DNA of 64,000 nucleotides from Saprospiraceae bacterium (lineage in GTDB: Bacteria > Bacteroidota > Bacteroidia > Chitinophagales > Saprospiraceae): contig JANQPA010000120.1 of NCBI GenBank assembly GCA_028285545.1, positions 1-64,000 on the forward strand. Reading direction: 5' to 3'. The translations under genes were made by a program, and so were the position numbers. The notes beneath the pieces were generated by a model that saw nothing but the letters and a program-made list of their open reading frames with translations, ran no database searches and was not told where the DNA came from. This document shows positions 37,587 to 46,947 of the stretch, in pieces (position 1 is the stretch's first letter; every line of letters begins with the position of its first letter).

Positions 37587-38380
37587 GGCCTTAATACATA
37601 CCTTAAGCCCTTGCTAAACCCCTGGACATATGAATTGGCATGGTCATCTGTAATATGATCAACCTGAAGGTTTAATCCTTCAACTGACTTTTCAGAAAAA
37701 AGATTTTTAAAGTTTTTGAAGGCATCTAAATGAGATCGTTTTACATTTTCATTGACCAAATCCCCATATGCTACATCCGAAGAACAGAGGTAGAGTCTTT
37801 GTTGACCGTAGTTGGTTTTAATATTTTCTTGTCCAAGGGCATAAAGTCCTCCCAAGCTGGGATCACAAGAAATGTATCCATCAAATAAATTAGGCTCTTT
37901 AAGGAAAGAATACATCACAAATACCCCGCCGTGTGAATGACCAGCAATATATTTTTTGTTGGAAGTTTTATAGTTTTTATTGATATGAGGGATTAGTTCT
38001 TCCTGGAAAAAGGCATAAAATTTATTAGCGTCTCCTCCATAAGATGCTGGTAAGTAGTCTCTGACTCTGGTTTGTCGAGAAATATTTGCAATCCCTACTA
38101 AAATAGCATCTGGAACACCTCTCCAATACGTCATGTAGGAATAAATACCATGAGAAGCCATAAATCTATATTCCGCATCTAAAATATATAAAACGGGCAG
38201 GTCCCTGCTAATGGTGTCATAACCCTGCGGAAGGGATATGTAAATGGTTCGATCTTCACCCAATGTAATAGAGGAAATAGTATGTTTTTTTCCGATAGAA
38301 AGCTCATCGTTTTCCATTTCTTGACAAAAGGATAGGGTGGGTATTAGAATACAAAGCATTAAAATAAGGTAGTTTTTCAT
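37583..38380 (-). CDS. secreted esterase, Fes/esterase D family
   Basis: Protein of 265 residues from the ATG at 38378-38380; a further upstream ATG (38396-38398) would add MPIIYS before the signal peptide (MKNYLILMLCILIPTLSFC) and is less likely. Fold marks: LPVLYILDAEYRFMA, VGIANISRQTRVRDYLPASY, nucleophile Ser in YIAGHSHGGVFVMYSFL, and late His in QVDHITDDHANSY. It is a distant paralogue of the lipoprotein esterase 2.5 kb upstream. Confidence 0.82.
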   Translation of the reverse strand: MKNYLILMLCILIPTLSFCQEMENDELSIGKKHTISSITLGEDRTIYISLPQGYDTISRDLPVLYILDAEYRFMASHGIYSYMTYWRGVPDAILVGIANISRQTRVRDYLPASYGGDANKFYAFFQEELIPHINKNYKTSNKKYIAGHSHGGVFVMYSFLKEPNLFDGYISCDPSLGGLYALGQENIKTNYGQQRLYLCSSDVAYGDLVNENVKRSHLDAFKNFKNLFSEKSVEGLNLQVDHITDDHANSYVQGFSKGLRYVLRP

Positions 38381-38575
38381 ACTATAAATAATTGGCATTG
38401 CGATTGGTATAGAAATTATATACTCTTTATAGATGCAAAAGGAAACAAAAAGGGTGGGTAGGAATTAGTGATTACTAATTGAAGAATCCAGGCAGATTTT
38501 TTCAATTAATCAATTCTAGCTATATTGAAAGGATAATAATATTTGAAAAAAAATAACAGTCTGTAATTTTCTCCG

Positions 38576-41554
38576 ATGTCCATTAATTCTAAAAGAACCT
38601 TGGCCACCATTATGTTTACGGATATGGTGGGATATACCGCCTTAATGCAGCGGGATGAACAGCAAGCCAGGCTGAAGCGCGATAGGCATCGGGAAGTATT
38701 TGATACGCTGCACGAAAAATTCGGCGGACAAATTATCCAGTATTTTGGGGATGGCACCCTAAGTATTTTTGAAAGTTCTGTAAAAGCGGTAGCCTGTGCT
38801 GAAGAGATGCAAAATATGCTCCAAGAGCCTATCCATGTTCCTCTAAGAATTGGAATTCATAGTGGGGAGATTACTATTGAAGAGGATAATATTATTGGCG
38901 ATGCAGTCAACCTGGCCTCCAGGATTGAATCTTTTGCCGTACCAGGGGCTGTTTTTGTATCCGACACTGTTTATGACCAGGTGAAAAATCAGGTTCAATT
39001 TGATTTTAAGGCACTGGGGAAATTCAATTTGAAAAATGTAGCACGCCCTTTCGAGATTTATGCTCTTTCAAATGAAGGACTAGAAGTTCCCGGTCCCGAG
39101 TCATTAAAAGGAAAAGGAGAAAGGGTAGAAGTTTATAAAGATAATCTTCCAAAAGTCCTGACTTCTTTTATTGGACGGGAAAAAGAGATTCAGGAGCTAA
39201 AATCACTTCTTACTAAATATCGACTCATTACACTGACAGGCCCCGGAGGCACCGGGAAGACCCGTTTGTCTATCCAGACAGCACGGGAAGTCCAGAATCA
39301 ATTCAGAGATGGCGTCATCTGGGTACCACTGGCCTCTGTACTAGACCCTGAGATTGTTGCCTATTCCATTGCCAAGCATTTAGGCTTGAAAGAAGATCCA
39401 CTACTTGACATGGATGAAGTGCTAGTCCGTTTTTTTAAGCCTAAGCAAGCCTTATTGGTGCTCGATAATTATGAACAGATAGTAAAAGCAGCAGATATCA
39501 TTGGGCAACTTTTAGAGGTGTGTGCAGAATTACAAATTCTGGTAAGTAGCCGGGTGGTATTGCAGATAGCTGGGGAAAAAGAATATCAAGTACCTCCTTT
39601 AAGTCTTCCCAAATTAAATGGTTCAAATTCCCTTGAAAAGCTAGAGAAAGTTCCTTCTATCGTCTTATTTACTGAAAGAGCGAATGCTTCAAGAAGAAAT
39701 TTTCAATTAAGCAATGACAATATTACCGCCGTTGCTGAAATATGTATTCGCCTGGATGGCCTTCCCTTGGCCATAGAACTGGCTGCTGCCCGAACAAAAA
39801 TTTTTAAGCCTCAGGCATTATTAGAGCGCCTAAACAAGTCTCTTGACTTACTTAAAGGAAGTGGCAAACTACCCGAAAGACATCAAACCCTTCGCCAAAC
39901 CATTGCCTGGAGTTATAATTTATTGGACTCAGAAGAAAAGGAGCTTTTCCAGAAATCTGCTGTATTTGTAGGCGGATGTACTATGGAAGCCCTGGAGATA
40001 GTTTGTGGATCAGATGACCTGGCCAATTGGGATGTAATTGATGGAGTAATGGCGCTAGTGGATAAGAGCTTACTCCAATCCGAAGAAACAGAAGACGATA
40101 CCCGGTTTTTTATGCTTGAAACCATTCGGGAATTTGCCGTAGAAGCACTAAATAATGCCCCTAATGTAAGGGAGCAGAAAATGGCTCATATTCACTACTT
40201 TTTGGAACTTGCCGAAGAAGCCGGCCCCCATTTTAGAGGACCTGAAGCTGATTATTGGACTAAAAAACTATCCTATGATGAGGCTAACTGTAGGGCAGTA
40301 ATAGACTATTCGATTGAATTAGACGAAATTCAATTGGCCTATCGGATGATTCAGGCCTTACAAAATTTTTGGTCCTATAAGTTTATGCCTAATGAGGCAA
40401 TTCAATTGATAGAACGGGTCGTGGCTATTCCTGTAGCGGAAAAACTTTTTCCCGATCGACAGAAAATAAAACAAATGCTCGCTCGATACTATTTATGGTT
40501 GCCTCTGGCCGGGAAAGCCGTAAATATTCTGGAAGAAAACCTAAGATACTGGGAACAACATGGAGATAAAAAACAATTAGGTTTGGCACTCAATGATCTG
40601 GGTTGGGGTTATGACTGGATGTTCAGAACCCAGGAAAATTTAAAGCTTTCTTCAAAGGCTAGAGCTATTTTTGAAGAACTTAATGAAACCATACCATTTA
40701 TCGCCTCCCTAGTCAATATTTCAGTGGCATTTTGCAGACAAGGTAAGCCTGGTAAATCATTGCCTTTGGTACAACGATGTTTAGCCTTGAATGAAGAGCA
40801 TGGAGATATTCGAAGGCATGTTTACATCAGTAGCTTTTTGGGACTTATTTATTTTTATCAGGGCAAAATTGAATCAGCAGAATCGACATTAAATGAAGCA
40901 CTAAAAATAATTCGAAGTAGGGGGTTCACATTTTATGAAAACCTTGTTTTATGCTTTTTAGGGTATGTCTATTTTGCAAAAAGTGAATTTGAAACTTGTA
41001 TTAATATTGCCCGTGAAATAGAAAAGAGAAGTTTGGTATTTAATTCTAAGTGGGGAATGTTGGCAGCCTACCAAAATTATGCTTTGGCTGCATTAGGAAA
41101 AAAACAATTGGATGAAGCCAACCATTGGGGGGAGAAATTGGAAAAATTGAGGCGTATCATGCAGGCCGAACATGTTGGGCAAAGAGTGGATGTTATCATT
41201 GGTAAAATAGCGGCCGAAGAAGGTGACTCCGTTCGCATTCAACAATGTATTCGAAAATTGATGCAAAATGAAATAGAAAATGAAAGCTATTCTGGTTTTA
41301 TTCCAGGCCTAGAAATTTCAGCTCGATTTGCTGAGCGTAATGGTAATTATGAAGTTTCAGCACAATTATTTTACAATGCTCAGGCTTTAAGAAAAGAACT
41401 GGAAACACCTATTTTCCAAAGTGAAGCATCTATTTACACAATACTGGAACAGCGCTTGCGCGACCAGCTTGAAACTAAAAAATTAGAAGCCATTAAAACT
41501 ACAAGATTAGATGATAAAATTTTGCTAAACCTGGTGAACGAACTTATTAAATAA
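38576..41554 (+). CDS. class III cyclase-ATPase-TPR signalling protein
   Basis: Multidomain protein of 992 residues. Residues 8-170 form a class III nucleotide cyclase domain: metal Asp16 (IMFTDMVGY) and Asp59 (QYFGDGTLSIF), transition-state Asn112 and Arg116 (GDAVNLASRIES). The two base-selecting positions, usually Lys and Asp, are Gln55 and Asn105. Residues 205-480 form an AP/NB-ARC-like ATPase with Walker A Lys228 (LTGPGGTGKTRL), Walker B ALLVLDNYEQI and the GLPLAIELAAAR motif. From about 560 to the end are helical TPR-like repeats. Likely a soluble STAND-type switch coupling a signal to cyclic nucleotide production. Confidence 0.88.
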   Translation: MSINSKRTLATIMFTDMVGYTALMQRDEQQARLKRDRHREVFDTLHEKFGGQIIQYFGDGTLSIFESSVKAVACAEEMQNMLQEPIHVPLRIGIHSGEITIEEDNIIGDAVNLASRIESFAVPGAVFVSDTVYDQVKNQVQFDFKALGKFNLKNVARPFEIYALSNEGLEVPGPESLKGKGERVEVYKDNLPKVLTSFIGREKEIQELKSLLTKYRLITLTGPGGTGKTRLSIQTAREVQNQFRDGVIWVPLASVLDPEIVAYSIAKHLGLKEDPLLDMDEVLVRFFKPKQALLVLDNYEQIVKAADIIGQLLEVCAELQILVSSRVVLQIAGEKEYQVPPLSLPKLNGSNSLEKLEKVPSIVLFTERANASRRNFQLSNDNITAVAEICIRLDGLPLAIELAAARTKIFKPQALLERLNKSLDLLKGSGKLPERHQTLRQTIAWSYNLLDSEEKELFQKSAVFVGGCTMEALEIVCGSDDLANWDVIDGVMALVDKSLLQSEETEDDTRFFMLETIREFAVEALNNAPNVREQKMAHIHYFLELAEEAGPHFRGPEADYWTKKLSYDEANCRAVIDYSIELDEIQLAYRMIQALQNFWSYKFMPNEAIQLIERVVAIPVAEKLFPDRQKIKQMLARYYLWLPLAGKAVNILEENLRYWEQHGDKKQLGLALNDLGWGYDWMFRTQENLKLSSKARAIFEELNETIPFIASLVNISVAFCRQGKPGKSLPLVQRCLALNEEHGDIRRHVYISSFLGLIYFYQGKIESAESTLNEALKIIRSRGFTFYENLVLCFLGYVYFAKSEFETCINIAREIEKRSLVFNSKWGMLAAYQNYALAALGKKQLDEANHWGEKLEKLRRIMQAEHVGQRVDVIIGKIAAEEGDSVRIQQCIRKLMQNEIENESYSGFIPGLEISARFAERNGNYEVSAQLFYNAQALRKELETPIFQSEASIYTILEQRLRDQLETKKLEAIKTTRLDDKILLNLVNELIK

Positions 41555-41585
41555 CTTAATAAAACTCGTTACTCATCACTCTTTT

Positions 41586-42053
41586 CTATTTCGAAGAATC
41601 TATTTTTACCCTGACAGCAACAGGTCCCTTCGCACTACCTTCAATTTCGAAGATCACTTTGTCATTTTCCTGAATGGTATCAATGGTATTATTAGTATGG
41701 ACAAAGAGATTTTCCTTGGTAGCACTGTCGATAATAAATCCATATCCTTTTTCGTGATTGAAAAATTTGACAGTGCCTTTGCGGATTGGATCTTCGGGAG
41801 TCTGATCTTTCGGAGGAATTCCTAAAACTATGTCCTCGGCCTTTATTTCCTCTTTCTTTTTGTTGGGATCGGGAGGTGTGGAGGTCAGGTTGCCGTCTTC
41901 ATCAACATAAGAGAGCATATCTTCAAAGGATTTGGGACCATTTTGCTCTTTTTCCAACTTCCGTTGTTCGCGGCGTTCTTTTTTAGCCTGTTGTTTTTTT
42001 CTACGTTTTTTTTCTTTCTCTTTTTTGTTAAAAGATTGCTGTGATTTTGCCAT
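41586..42053 (-). CDS. cold-shock domain protein with lysine-rich N-terminus
   Basis: Protein of 155 residues. The C-terminal 65 residues are a cold-shock OB fold: GTVKFFNHEKGYGFIIDSAT and ENLFVHTN, which contain RNP1- and RNP2-like motifs. The first 40 residues are almost all Lys, Arg, Glu and Gln (KKEKEKKRRKKQQAKKERRE), probably helical and able to bind nucleic acid. RNA chaperone in the cytosol. It ends 31 bp from the convergent cyclase gene. Confidence 0.9.
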   Translation of the reverse strand: MAKSQQSFNKKEKEKKRRKKQQAKKERREQRKLEKEQNGPKSFEDMLSYVDEDGNLTSTPPDPNKKKEEIKAEDIVLGIPPKDQTPEDPIRKGTVKFFNHEKGYGFIIDSATKENLFVHTNNTIDTIQENDKVIFEIEGSAKGPVAVRVKIDSSK

Positions 42054-42254
42054 ATTCTATTTTTAAGGTTAACCAATGTTACCTATTGAAGGTGAAGCCC
42101 ATTGGTAACCAGAAACAAAACATGTCAACAACCAGTGCACGATTCAACAAGTGGTTTAAAGGTACTTAAATTAAATTAGACTTGCTGTAAGTAATATAGT
42201 TTTATCACTTATTTAATAATCTACATTTTGATTTTTCTGAAAAAGTTTTTTAGT

Positions 42255-42839
42255 TTAATTTTCTGCGGGTATATGATCATAACTTAAAACTCTTTGTAAC
42301 TTCCATTCTTCTTCTTCCAGTATCCAAACGTGGGTAAATCGAGCTGTACTGGTTAAATACTTGGGTTTGTTTTCTTCTTCTCCATAAAATTCATGCACTC
42401 CTTTTTGGATGGCCCCGTACAGTTTACCATTATTATACAATGGAAAAACCTTCAGAGTTTTATCCACCAATTCTCGGGTAGGTTTATAATCCAATTGACA
42501 TAATCCGCTAATTCCTTTTACAAAATCAGCCTTTGATTTAATTATTCCGGCTTGATCATGATAAAACTCCATATTCTCGCTGAGAAGCTTTTTTACCGCA
42601 AAGGTGTCGCAGTGATTATAACCGAGGCCAAATAGCAAGCTGTCATTTGTTTCTAATTGATCAAATATTTTTTGAACTTCGGGGGAGTATCTAGTTTCTT
42701 CATTGGAAGCTTCCTCTTGAGAATTGATATTTGGATTAGCATTAGAGTTCTGACAGGCAAACACCCCCATAAAGATTAGCAAAGAGGTTAAGGTTTTAAG
42801 GATTATTGCTTTAAAGGAAATCTTAGCTATGTTGAACAT
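42255..42839 (-). CDS. NTF2-fold lipoprotein (DUF4440-like)
   Basis: Protein of 194 residues with a hydrophobic signal and lipobox VFAC at about residue 29, then a low-complexity Asn/Glu linker. The domain shows EVQKIFDQLETNDSLLFG, NCD-like YNHCDTFAVKKLLSENMEFYH and a C-terminal TARFTHVWILEEEEWKLQRV, the usual SnoaL/DUF4440 pattern. Ligand or reaction is unknown. It starts 12 bp after the small membrane protein gene and is probably co-transcribed. Confidence 0.72.
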   Translation of the reverse strand: MFNIAKISFKAIILKTLTSLLIFMGVFACQNSNANPNINSQEEASNEETRYSPEVQKIFDQLETNDSLLFGLGYNHCDTFAVKKLLSENMEFYHDQAGIIKSKADFVKGISGLCQLDYKPTRELVDKTLKVFPLYNNGKLYGAIQKGVHEFYGEEENKPKYLTSTARFTHVWILEEEEWKLQRVLSYDHIPAEN

Positions 42840-42851
42840 TGATCGATTATT

Positions 42852-43340
42852 TTAATTTTTTAAGATAGCCATTAATTCTTTTCTGGCTTTTTCTTTTTCT
42901 GGATTAAAGCCAAATACCATTAGAAGGACGGCAAAGAGGAGAAATCCCAATGGGGCGAGGATAAATATTGGATCTGTATCTAGAAATAAAGCTCCATAGA
43001 TCATAGCAGCTAAGATTAAGCCAATCCCTGTAAACCAAAAAATTAAAAAGATGCGAGCAAATATATTGAGTTTGAAGATGAGTTGAATTTCAGTATTCCC
43101 TAAATTTTCTCTAATGAATCCTTGAATTTGGGGTAAAAAGGAGTTTCGATATCGGATAACTCTTTGAATTTGAAAATGATTATTATGAACTGTTCCTTGA
43201 AAGGTTTTATGTTCCCCTTGTTTGGGAGGAAGGATTCGGAAAATTTGTAAGGGTTCCGTATTGGACTGCACCAGATCAATCACTTCCTGTTTTGATAAAT
43301 GAGTGGTAAGGGTTGTTTTTTCGTAAGGAATTATTTTCAT
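42852..43340 (-). CDS. small membrane protein of unknown function
   Basis: Protein of 162 residues. A soluble N-terminal half with mixed beta pattern (EVIDLVQSNTEPLQIF, HFQIQRVIRYRNSFLPQIQG) is followed by two transmembrane helices at about 94-117 and 124-147 and a basic tail (NPEKEKARKELMAILKN). I do not recognise a family. It may form an operon with the downstream lipoprotein (12 bp gap). Confidence 0.65.
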   Translation of the reverse strand: MKIIPYEKTTLTTHLSKQEVIDLVQSNTEPLQIFRILPPKQGEHKTFQGTVHNNHFQIQRVIRYRNSFLPQIQGFIRENLGNTEIQLIFKLNIFARIFLIFWFTGIGLILAAMIYGALFLDTDPIFILAPLGFLLFAVLLMVFGFNPEKEKARKELMAILKN

Positions 43341-43479
43341 TGATGGTGGTTTTTAAGGGTAGTTTGAGTTAAAGGGGATTCTGTTATTTGGGACTTTTTT
43401 AGCACGCAACTACCTCCGGTAGTCAGGGATTTCGCGGATAACGCAAATTCATTTGAGTGATATGATATTACCAATACTC

Positions 43480-44544
43480 TTAAAGTCCGCTTATCTGCTC
43501 ATCAATAAAGATAGCACTTCTAATGGCTCCTTCCATGTACCCCGGAAAGTTTTGTGCCGTTTCAGTACCTGCAATAAACAAAGAACCTCCTAAATAAGGT
43601 TTTTGGAAGACTAAATGACCATTATTTTGATGTGGTAAAATATGATGTGGATAGTCAGAAAAAGTAAAAGGTTCTTTGCGCCAAACTCCTTCCTCATAAC
43701 TCAGGAAGTCCCGAACCTGGGCTCCGAAATATTTCTCGAGTTGCTTAAGAACAAGTGCTCGTCGCTCTTCTTTTGTTACGGAAAAATAAGAACCATTCAT
43801 AAAACCCTTGAGTGCAAAATAAGTGTCTTCAAAATTAGAGTGGTCATACATTTCAGAAATGGGTCCTACATTGCTAAAAATAGTTCCACTTAAATTCTTC
43901 ATCCTCCAAAATGGTTGAGCATAACTTAATCCTACTTTGATAGATTCGCCCATCCAGGTGTGGGTACTTTTGGCTATATCTGTTAAGGAAGAGGGTAAAG
44001 CAGGAGATATTTTTATAGAATTGACTAACAAATTTGGTGGTAAAGTGGAAATGAGGATAGATCCCTTAAAGTTTAATTCCTCTGTTTTTAAAGAAATACC
44101 ATCCTTGTTTTTTTCAATAGATTGGACAAGTTGGCTATGATAGAGATGTTTGGAATCCAGCTTATCCACTAAGGCTTTGATAAGAGATGAAGATCCTCCC
44201 TTAATTCTAAAGCTAGGGTCCGTATTGGGAGGCAAATTAACGACCTGGGGAGGGCTGGTTGATATGGGTTCAAAAAGGGCTCGATCTCCTAATATTTGTT
44301 CAAAAACATCAATCTTTAATTCCTTTAATAATTGAATCAGGGAAGTATGTTGATTACCCAACCAGGTAGCACCCATATCCTGAGCTGCAATGTTAGGGGC
44401 GTATTTTGTAAAAATCCTACCTCCAAATCGATCTCGAGCTTCGATAACAATGGCATTTAAATTTTTCTTCTTCAAAAAGTAGGCTAAGGCCAGCCCGGTT
44501 AGGCCGCCTCCAATGATGAGGATTTTTGATTCAATAGTATTCAT
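43480..44544 (-). CDS. flavin-containing amine oxidase-like protein
   Basis: FAD-dependent protein of 354 residues. The N-terminal motif ILIIGGGLTGLALAYFLKKK is followed by the second FAD phrase VIEARDRFGGRIFTKYA, typical of monoamine/polyamine oxidases and phytoene desaturase relatives. The C-terminal contact is GSLFIAGTETAQNFPGYMEGAIRSA. It is shorter than most amine oxidases (about 450). A polyamine or other amine is the expected substrate, producing hydrogen peroxide and an aldehyde. Confidence 0.82.
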   Translation of the reverse strand: MNTIESKILIIGGGLTGLALAYFLKKKNLNAIVIEARDRFGGRIFTKYAPNIAAQDMGATWLGNQHTSLIQLLKELKIDVFEQILGDRALFEPISTSPPQVVNLPPNTDPSFRIKGGSSSLIKALVDKLDSKHLYHSQLVQSIEKNKDGISLKTEELNFKGSILISTLPPNLLVNSIKISPALPSSLTDIAKSTHTWMGESIKVGLSYAQPFWRMKNLSGTIFSNVGPISEMYDHSNFEDTYFALKGFMNGSYFSVTKEERRALVLKQLEKYFGAQVRDFLSYEEGVWRKEPFTFSDYPHHILPHQNNGHLVFQKPYLGGSLFIAGTETAQNFPGYMEGAIRSAIFIDEQISGL

Positions 44545-44624
44545 AAGTAAATCTGCGATATCAGCGTGAAAAATAAAGCTTGAAATAACAGATTTACCGC
44601 CAATCTAACAATTCATCCGAAGAT

Positions 44625-45782
44625 TTATTCAATCTTAACTTTCACCAAAAACAAATCACCTTCCCCCGCTCCCCGACTAAATGTTCTGCCGGTGAACACC
44701 AATTCTCCATCTTCTGTCATAAGAATGGTTTGCCCTGCTTCTTCATCCTTTGGTCCACCATAGGTTTTTAGCCATTCGATATTTCCCATGCTATCCACTT
44801 GAAGAAGGAGAAGGTCTCCATGTCTCCCCTCTGGACTTTGCTTAAAAATATAACCCAATAGGATGCATTGATTTTTTTCGGTAACATAAGCACTTACAAT
44901 TCTTTCTTCGGCCTGGGAGCCATAAGTATAATTCCAGATTTCTTTACCTGCTTGATCAACTTTGACTAACCAGGGACTATTATTAGCAGTTCCATAGCTT
45001 TTGGAATAGCCGATTAAGAGTAAATGCCCATCCCCACTCTTTCTGATGGTATGGCACAAATCATTTTTAGGTCCTCCGTAAGTTTTAATCCATTCTACTA
45101 CCCCCTGATCATCTGCTTTGGCAATGAATCCATCCAAGCTGCCATTTTTTGTGGCTATCAATCCAGTGAAAAATAATGATCCTGCCTCTCCACTAACAAT
45201 AGAAAAAGCCCTGTTTAAATTTTGATTTTCCAACTGTTCTTTCCAAATTAAACTTCCTGTATCGTCTACTTTCATTAACAAGGAGGTTACTTCTCCATTA
45301 TCGGTATCATTGGTTTGACCTATTATTATGTAATGATTTTCGGGAGTAACGAGGAGGTCCCAGGCAAACTGATCATTATTGCCTCCAAAGGTTTTTGACC
45401 ATACTTCCTGGCCATTTGGGGCTATTTTTATCAGGTAGATATCCCAGTCATCCGATCCAAAACTGTTGGAAAACCCAGCTATGATATAATGATTGTCCAG
45501 GGTTTGTTTAATGACCCAGCCATTATCTTCTCTTTCTCCACCTATTGTGTTTTGCCAAATTATCTGGCCTTCGGAATCTGTTTTGACAATATAGACATCT
45601 TCGATTTCGGCATTAAAACTTTCCGTCATACCTACCATTACAAATCCATTACCTTCAAGCGCTCTTTCGATGCCTACCCCTCGGTCAGTTTCCTGCTGGC
45701 CAAATGTTTTTATTGAAAAATCTTGTGATTGCAAGTGACATACTGGTAGCAGCATTAAAAGAAGACCAATAATTTTTCTCAT
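44625..45782 (-). CDS. secreted repeat protein with about seven propeller-like repeats
   Basis: Protein of 385 residues with signal peptide (IIGLLLMLLPVCHLQSQ). It consists of repeats of about 50 residues with the consensus D-x-x-x-hhhK-h-D-x-x-G-x-h-x-W-x-K-T-Y/F-G-G: for example WDIYLIKIAPNGQEVWSKTF and WLVKVDQAGKEIWNYTYGSQ, then HYIIAGFSNSFGSDDWD. This resembles the delta-60 / surface-layer propeller repeats common in Bacteroidota outer proteins. No catalytic residues are apparent; a binding or structural role is likely. Confidence 0.7.
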   Translation of the reverse strand: MRKIIGLLLMLLPVCHLQSQDFSIKTFGQQETDRGVGIERALEGNGFVMVGMTESFNAEIEDVYIVKTDSEGQIIWQNTIGGEREDNGWVIKQTLDNHYIIAGFSNSFGSDDWDIYLIKIAPNGQEVWSKTFGGNNDQFAWDLLVTPENHYIIIGQTNDTDNGEVTSLLMKVDDTGSLIWKEQLENQNLNRAFSIVSGEAGSLFFTGLIATKNGSLDGFIAKADDQGVVEWIKTYGGPKNDLCHTIRKSGDGHLLLIGYSKSYGTANNSPWLVKVDQAGKEIWNYTYGSQAEERIVSAYVTEKNQCILLGYIFKQSPEGRHGDLLLLQVDSMGNIEWLKTYGGPKDEEAGQTILMTEDGELVFTGRTFSRGAGEGDLFLVKVKIE

Positions 45783-45827
45783 ATAAATGATTTTTCCTGG
45801 CTTTTGAAGATGACAAAAGGATTTAGT

Positions 45828-46718
45828 TTAAACTTTTAGCCTTTTCAAAAGTTCGCTTTTGTAGGTTTTGCTAACATTGAAGATTTGGTTGTCGATCATA
45901 CAAACTTGGTAAACGCTGTGAGGAGCTTTCCTAAGCTCCTTGATGTATTCAAGGTTGACGATAAAAGATTTATGAATTCTAATAAACTCCTCTCTTCCTA
46001 ATCTTTGCTCAACATTATTTAATGATTCTCTTAAGACATGCTTGGAATCTTCTACAAATACATTGACGTAATTACCGTCTGCAATAATATATCGAATGCT
46101 GGAAATTTCAATGAAGTATATTTTATTGCCTAGAGGAATGGAGAGTTTTTTAGAGCTCGCTTTCCCATTCTGAGAGGGATGTAATTGAGATTTGAGGTTT
46201 TCTAATTTAGCCAGTGAAAGTTTTTCTCGCAACTCCAATTGTTCCAACCTATTTTTATTTAATTCAGAAAGGGCCACCACGGTATATACAATTCCAAGAA
46301 TGATCAAATAAATCATAAACCAGTCATGACGAACTTTCACATTATCTCTAGTTACACGTATGCTTAGAATCTTTTTTTCTCCATTCTCAAAAACAGTTTT
46401 TTCCTCGGGCACCCTTTCTTTAACATTATCTTTTAAAGTTTGCTCTCCAACATTTAGGCCAAATTGATTCATACCGTAAAGAATTCCCAGGATAATTAAT
46501 AGATTCAGAGCGGATGAAAATATCCATTTAAATTTGTGCCGGCGCATAGTCCAGATTACTAACCTGACCAATATGCATAGTAATAATCCTCCTACCCAGA
46601 GAAAAAATAAAGACCTCCAGGATAGGGCTTCAGGAAGTCTAAAAAATAACCTGGTGATAAAAATCGCCATGAAAAAGAAAGTCCAGACAATCCAGGAAAT
46701 GATAATACTTGCTTTCAT
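45828..46718 (-). CDS. membrane-bound LytTR transcriptional regulator
   Basis: Protein of 296 residues. Transmembrane segments at about 3-24, 36-58, 66-84 and 132-152 precede a short coiled stretch (NKNRLEQLELREKLSLAKLE) and a C-terminal LytTR domain (about 192-293) with NKIYFIEISSIRYIIADGNY and FIRIHKSFIVNLEYIKELRK. It has no receiver domain, so it is probably a one-component membrane regulator that senses a signal in or at the membrane. It diverges from the protease gene across 229 bp, where its own target may lie. Confidence 0.85.
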   Translation of the reverse strand: MKASIIISWIVWTFFFMAIFITRLFFRLPEALSWRSLFFLWVGGLLLCILVRLVIWTMRRHKFKWIFSSALNLLIILGILYGMNQFGLNVGEQTLKDNVKERVPEEKTVFENGEKKILSIRVTRDNVKVRHDWFMIYLIILGIVYTVVALSELNKNRLEQLELREKLSLAKLENLKSQLHPSQNGKASSKKLSIPLGNKIYFIEISSIRYIIADGNYVNVFVEDSKHVLRESLNNVEQRLGREEFIRIHKSFIVNLEYIKELRKAPHSVYQVCMIDNQIFNVSKTYKSELLKRLKV

Positions 46719-46892
46719 TTTATTTAAAAAAGATACTACTCAAAGATAGCCTTTTCGCTTAATCCCCATTGAAATTTCATACCATATAAGTGCACATTCA
46801 GAACATAAATCCTGCCACTTGGCCCCAGAACACAGTTTAAATCTGAGAAGGAGACTATATTGGGGCGGTAGTTTTCAAATTAATCCAATGCA

Positions 46893-46922
46893 TTTGCGAC
46901 TGATTAAGGGTTCTATCTTTTG
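46893..46922 (+). promoter_or_regulatory. candidate promoter of the serine protease gene
   Basis: TTTG at 46893-46896 and TATCTTTTG at 46914-46922 are separated by 17 nt, close to the Bacteroidota -33 and -7 elements (the second has one extra T). The element is 25 bp from the ATG. Confidence 0.35.
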
Positions 46923-46947
46923 ATCAGTTTCCTATTCTAAATAAATA

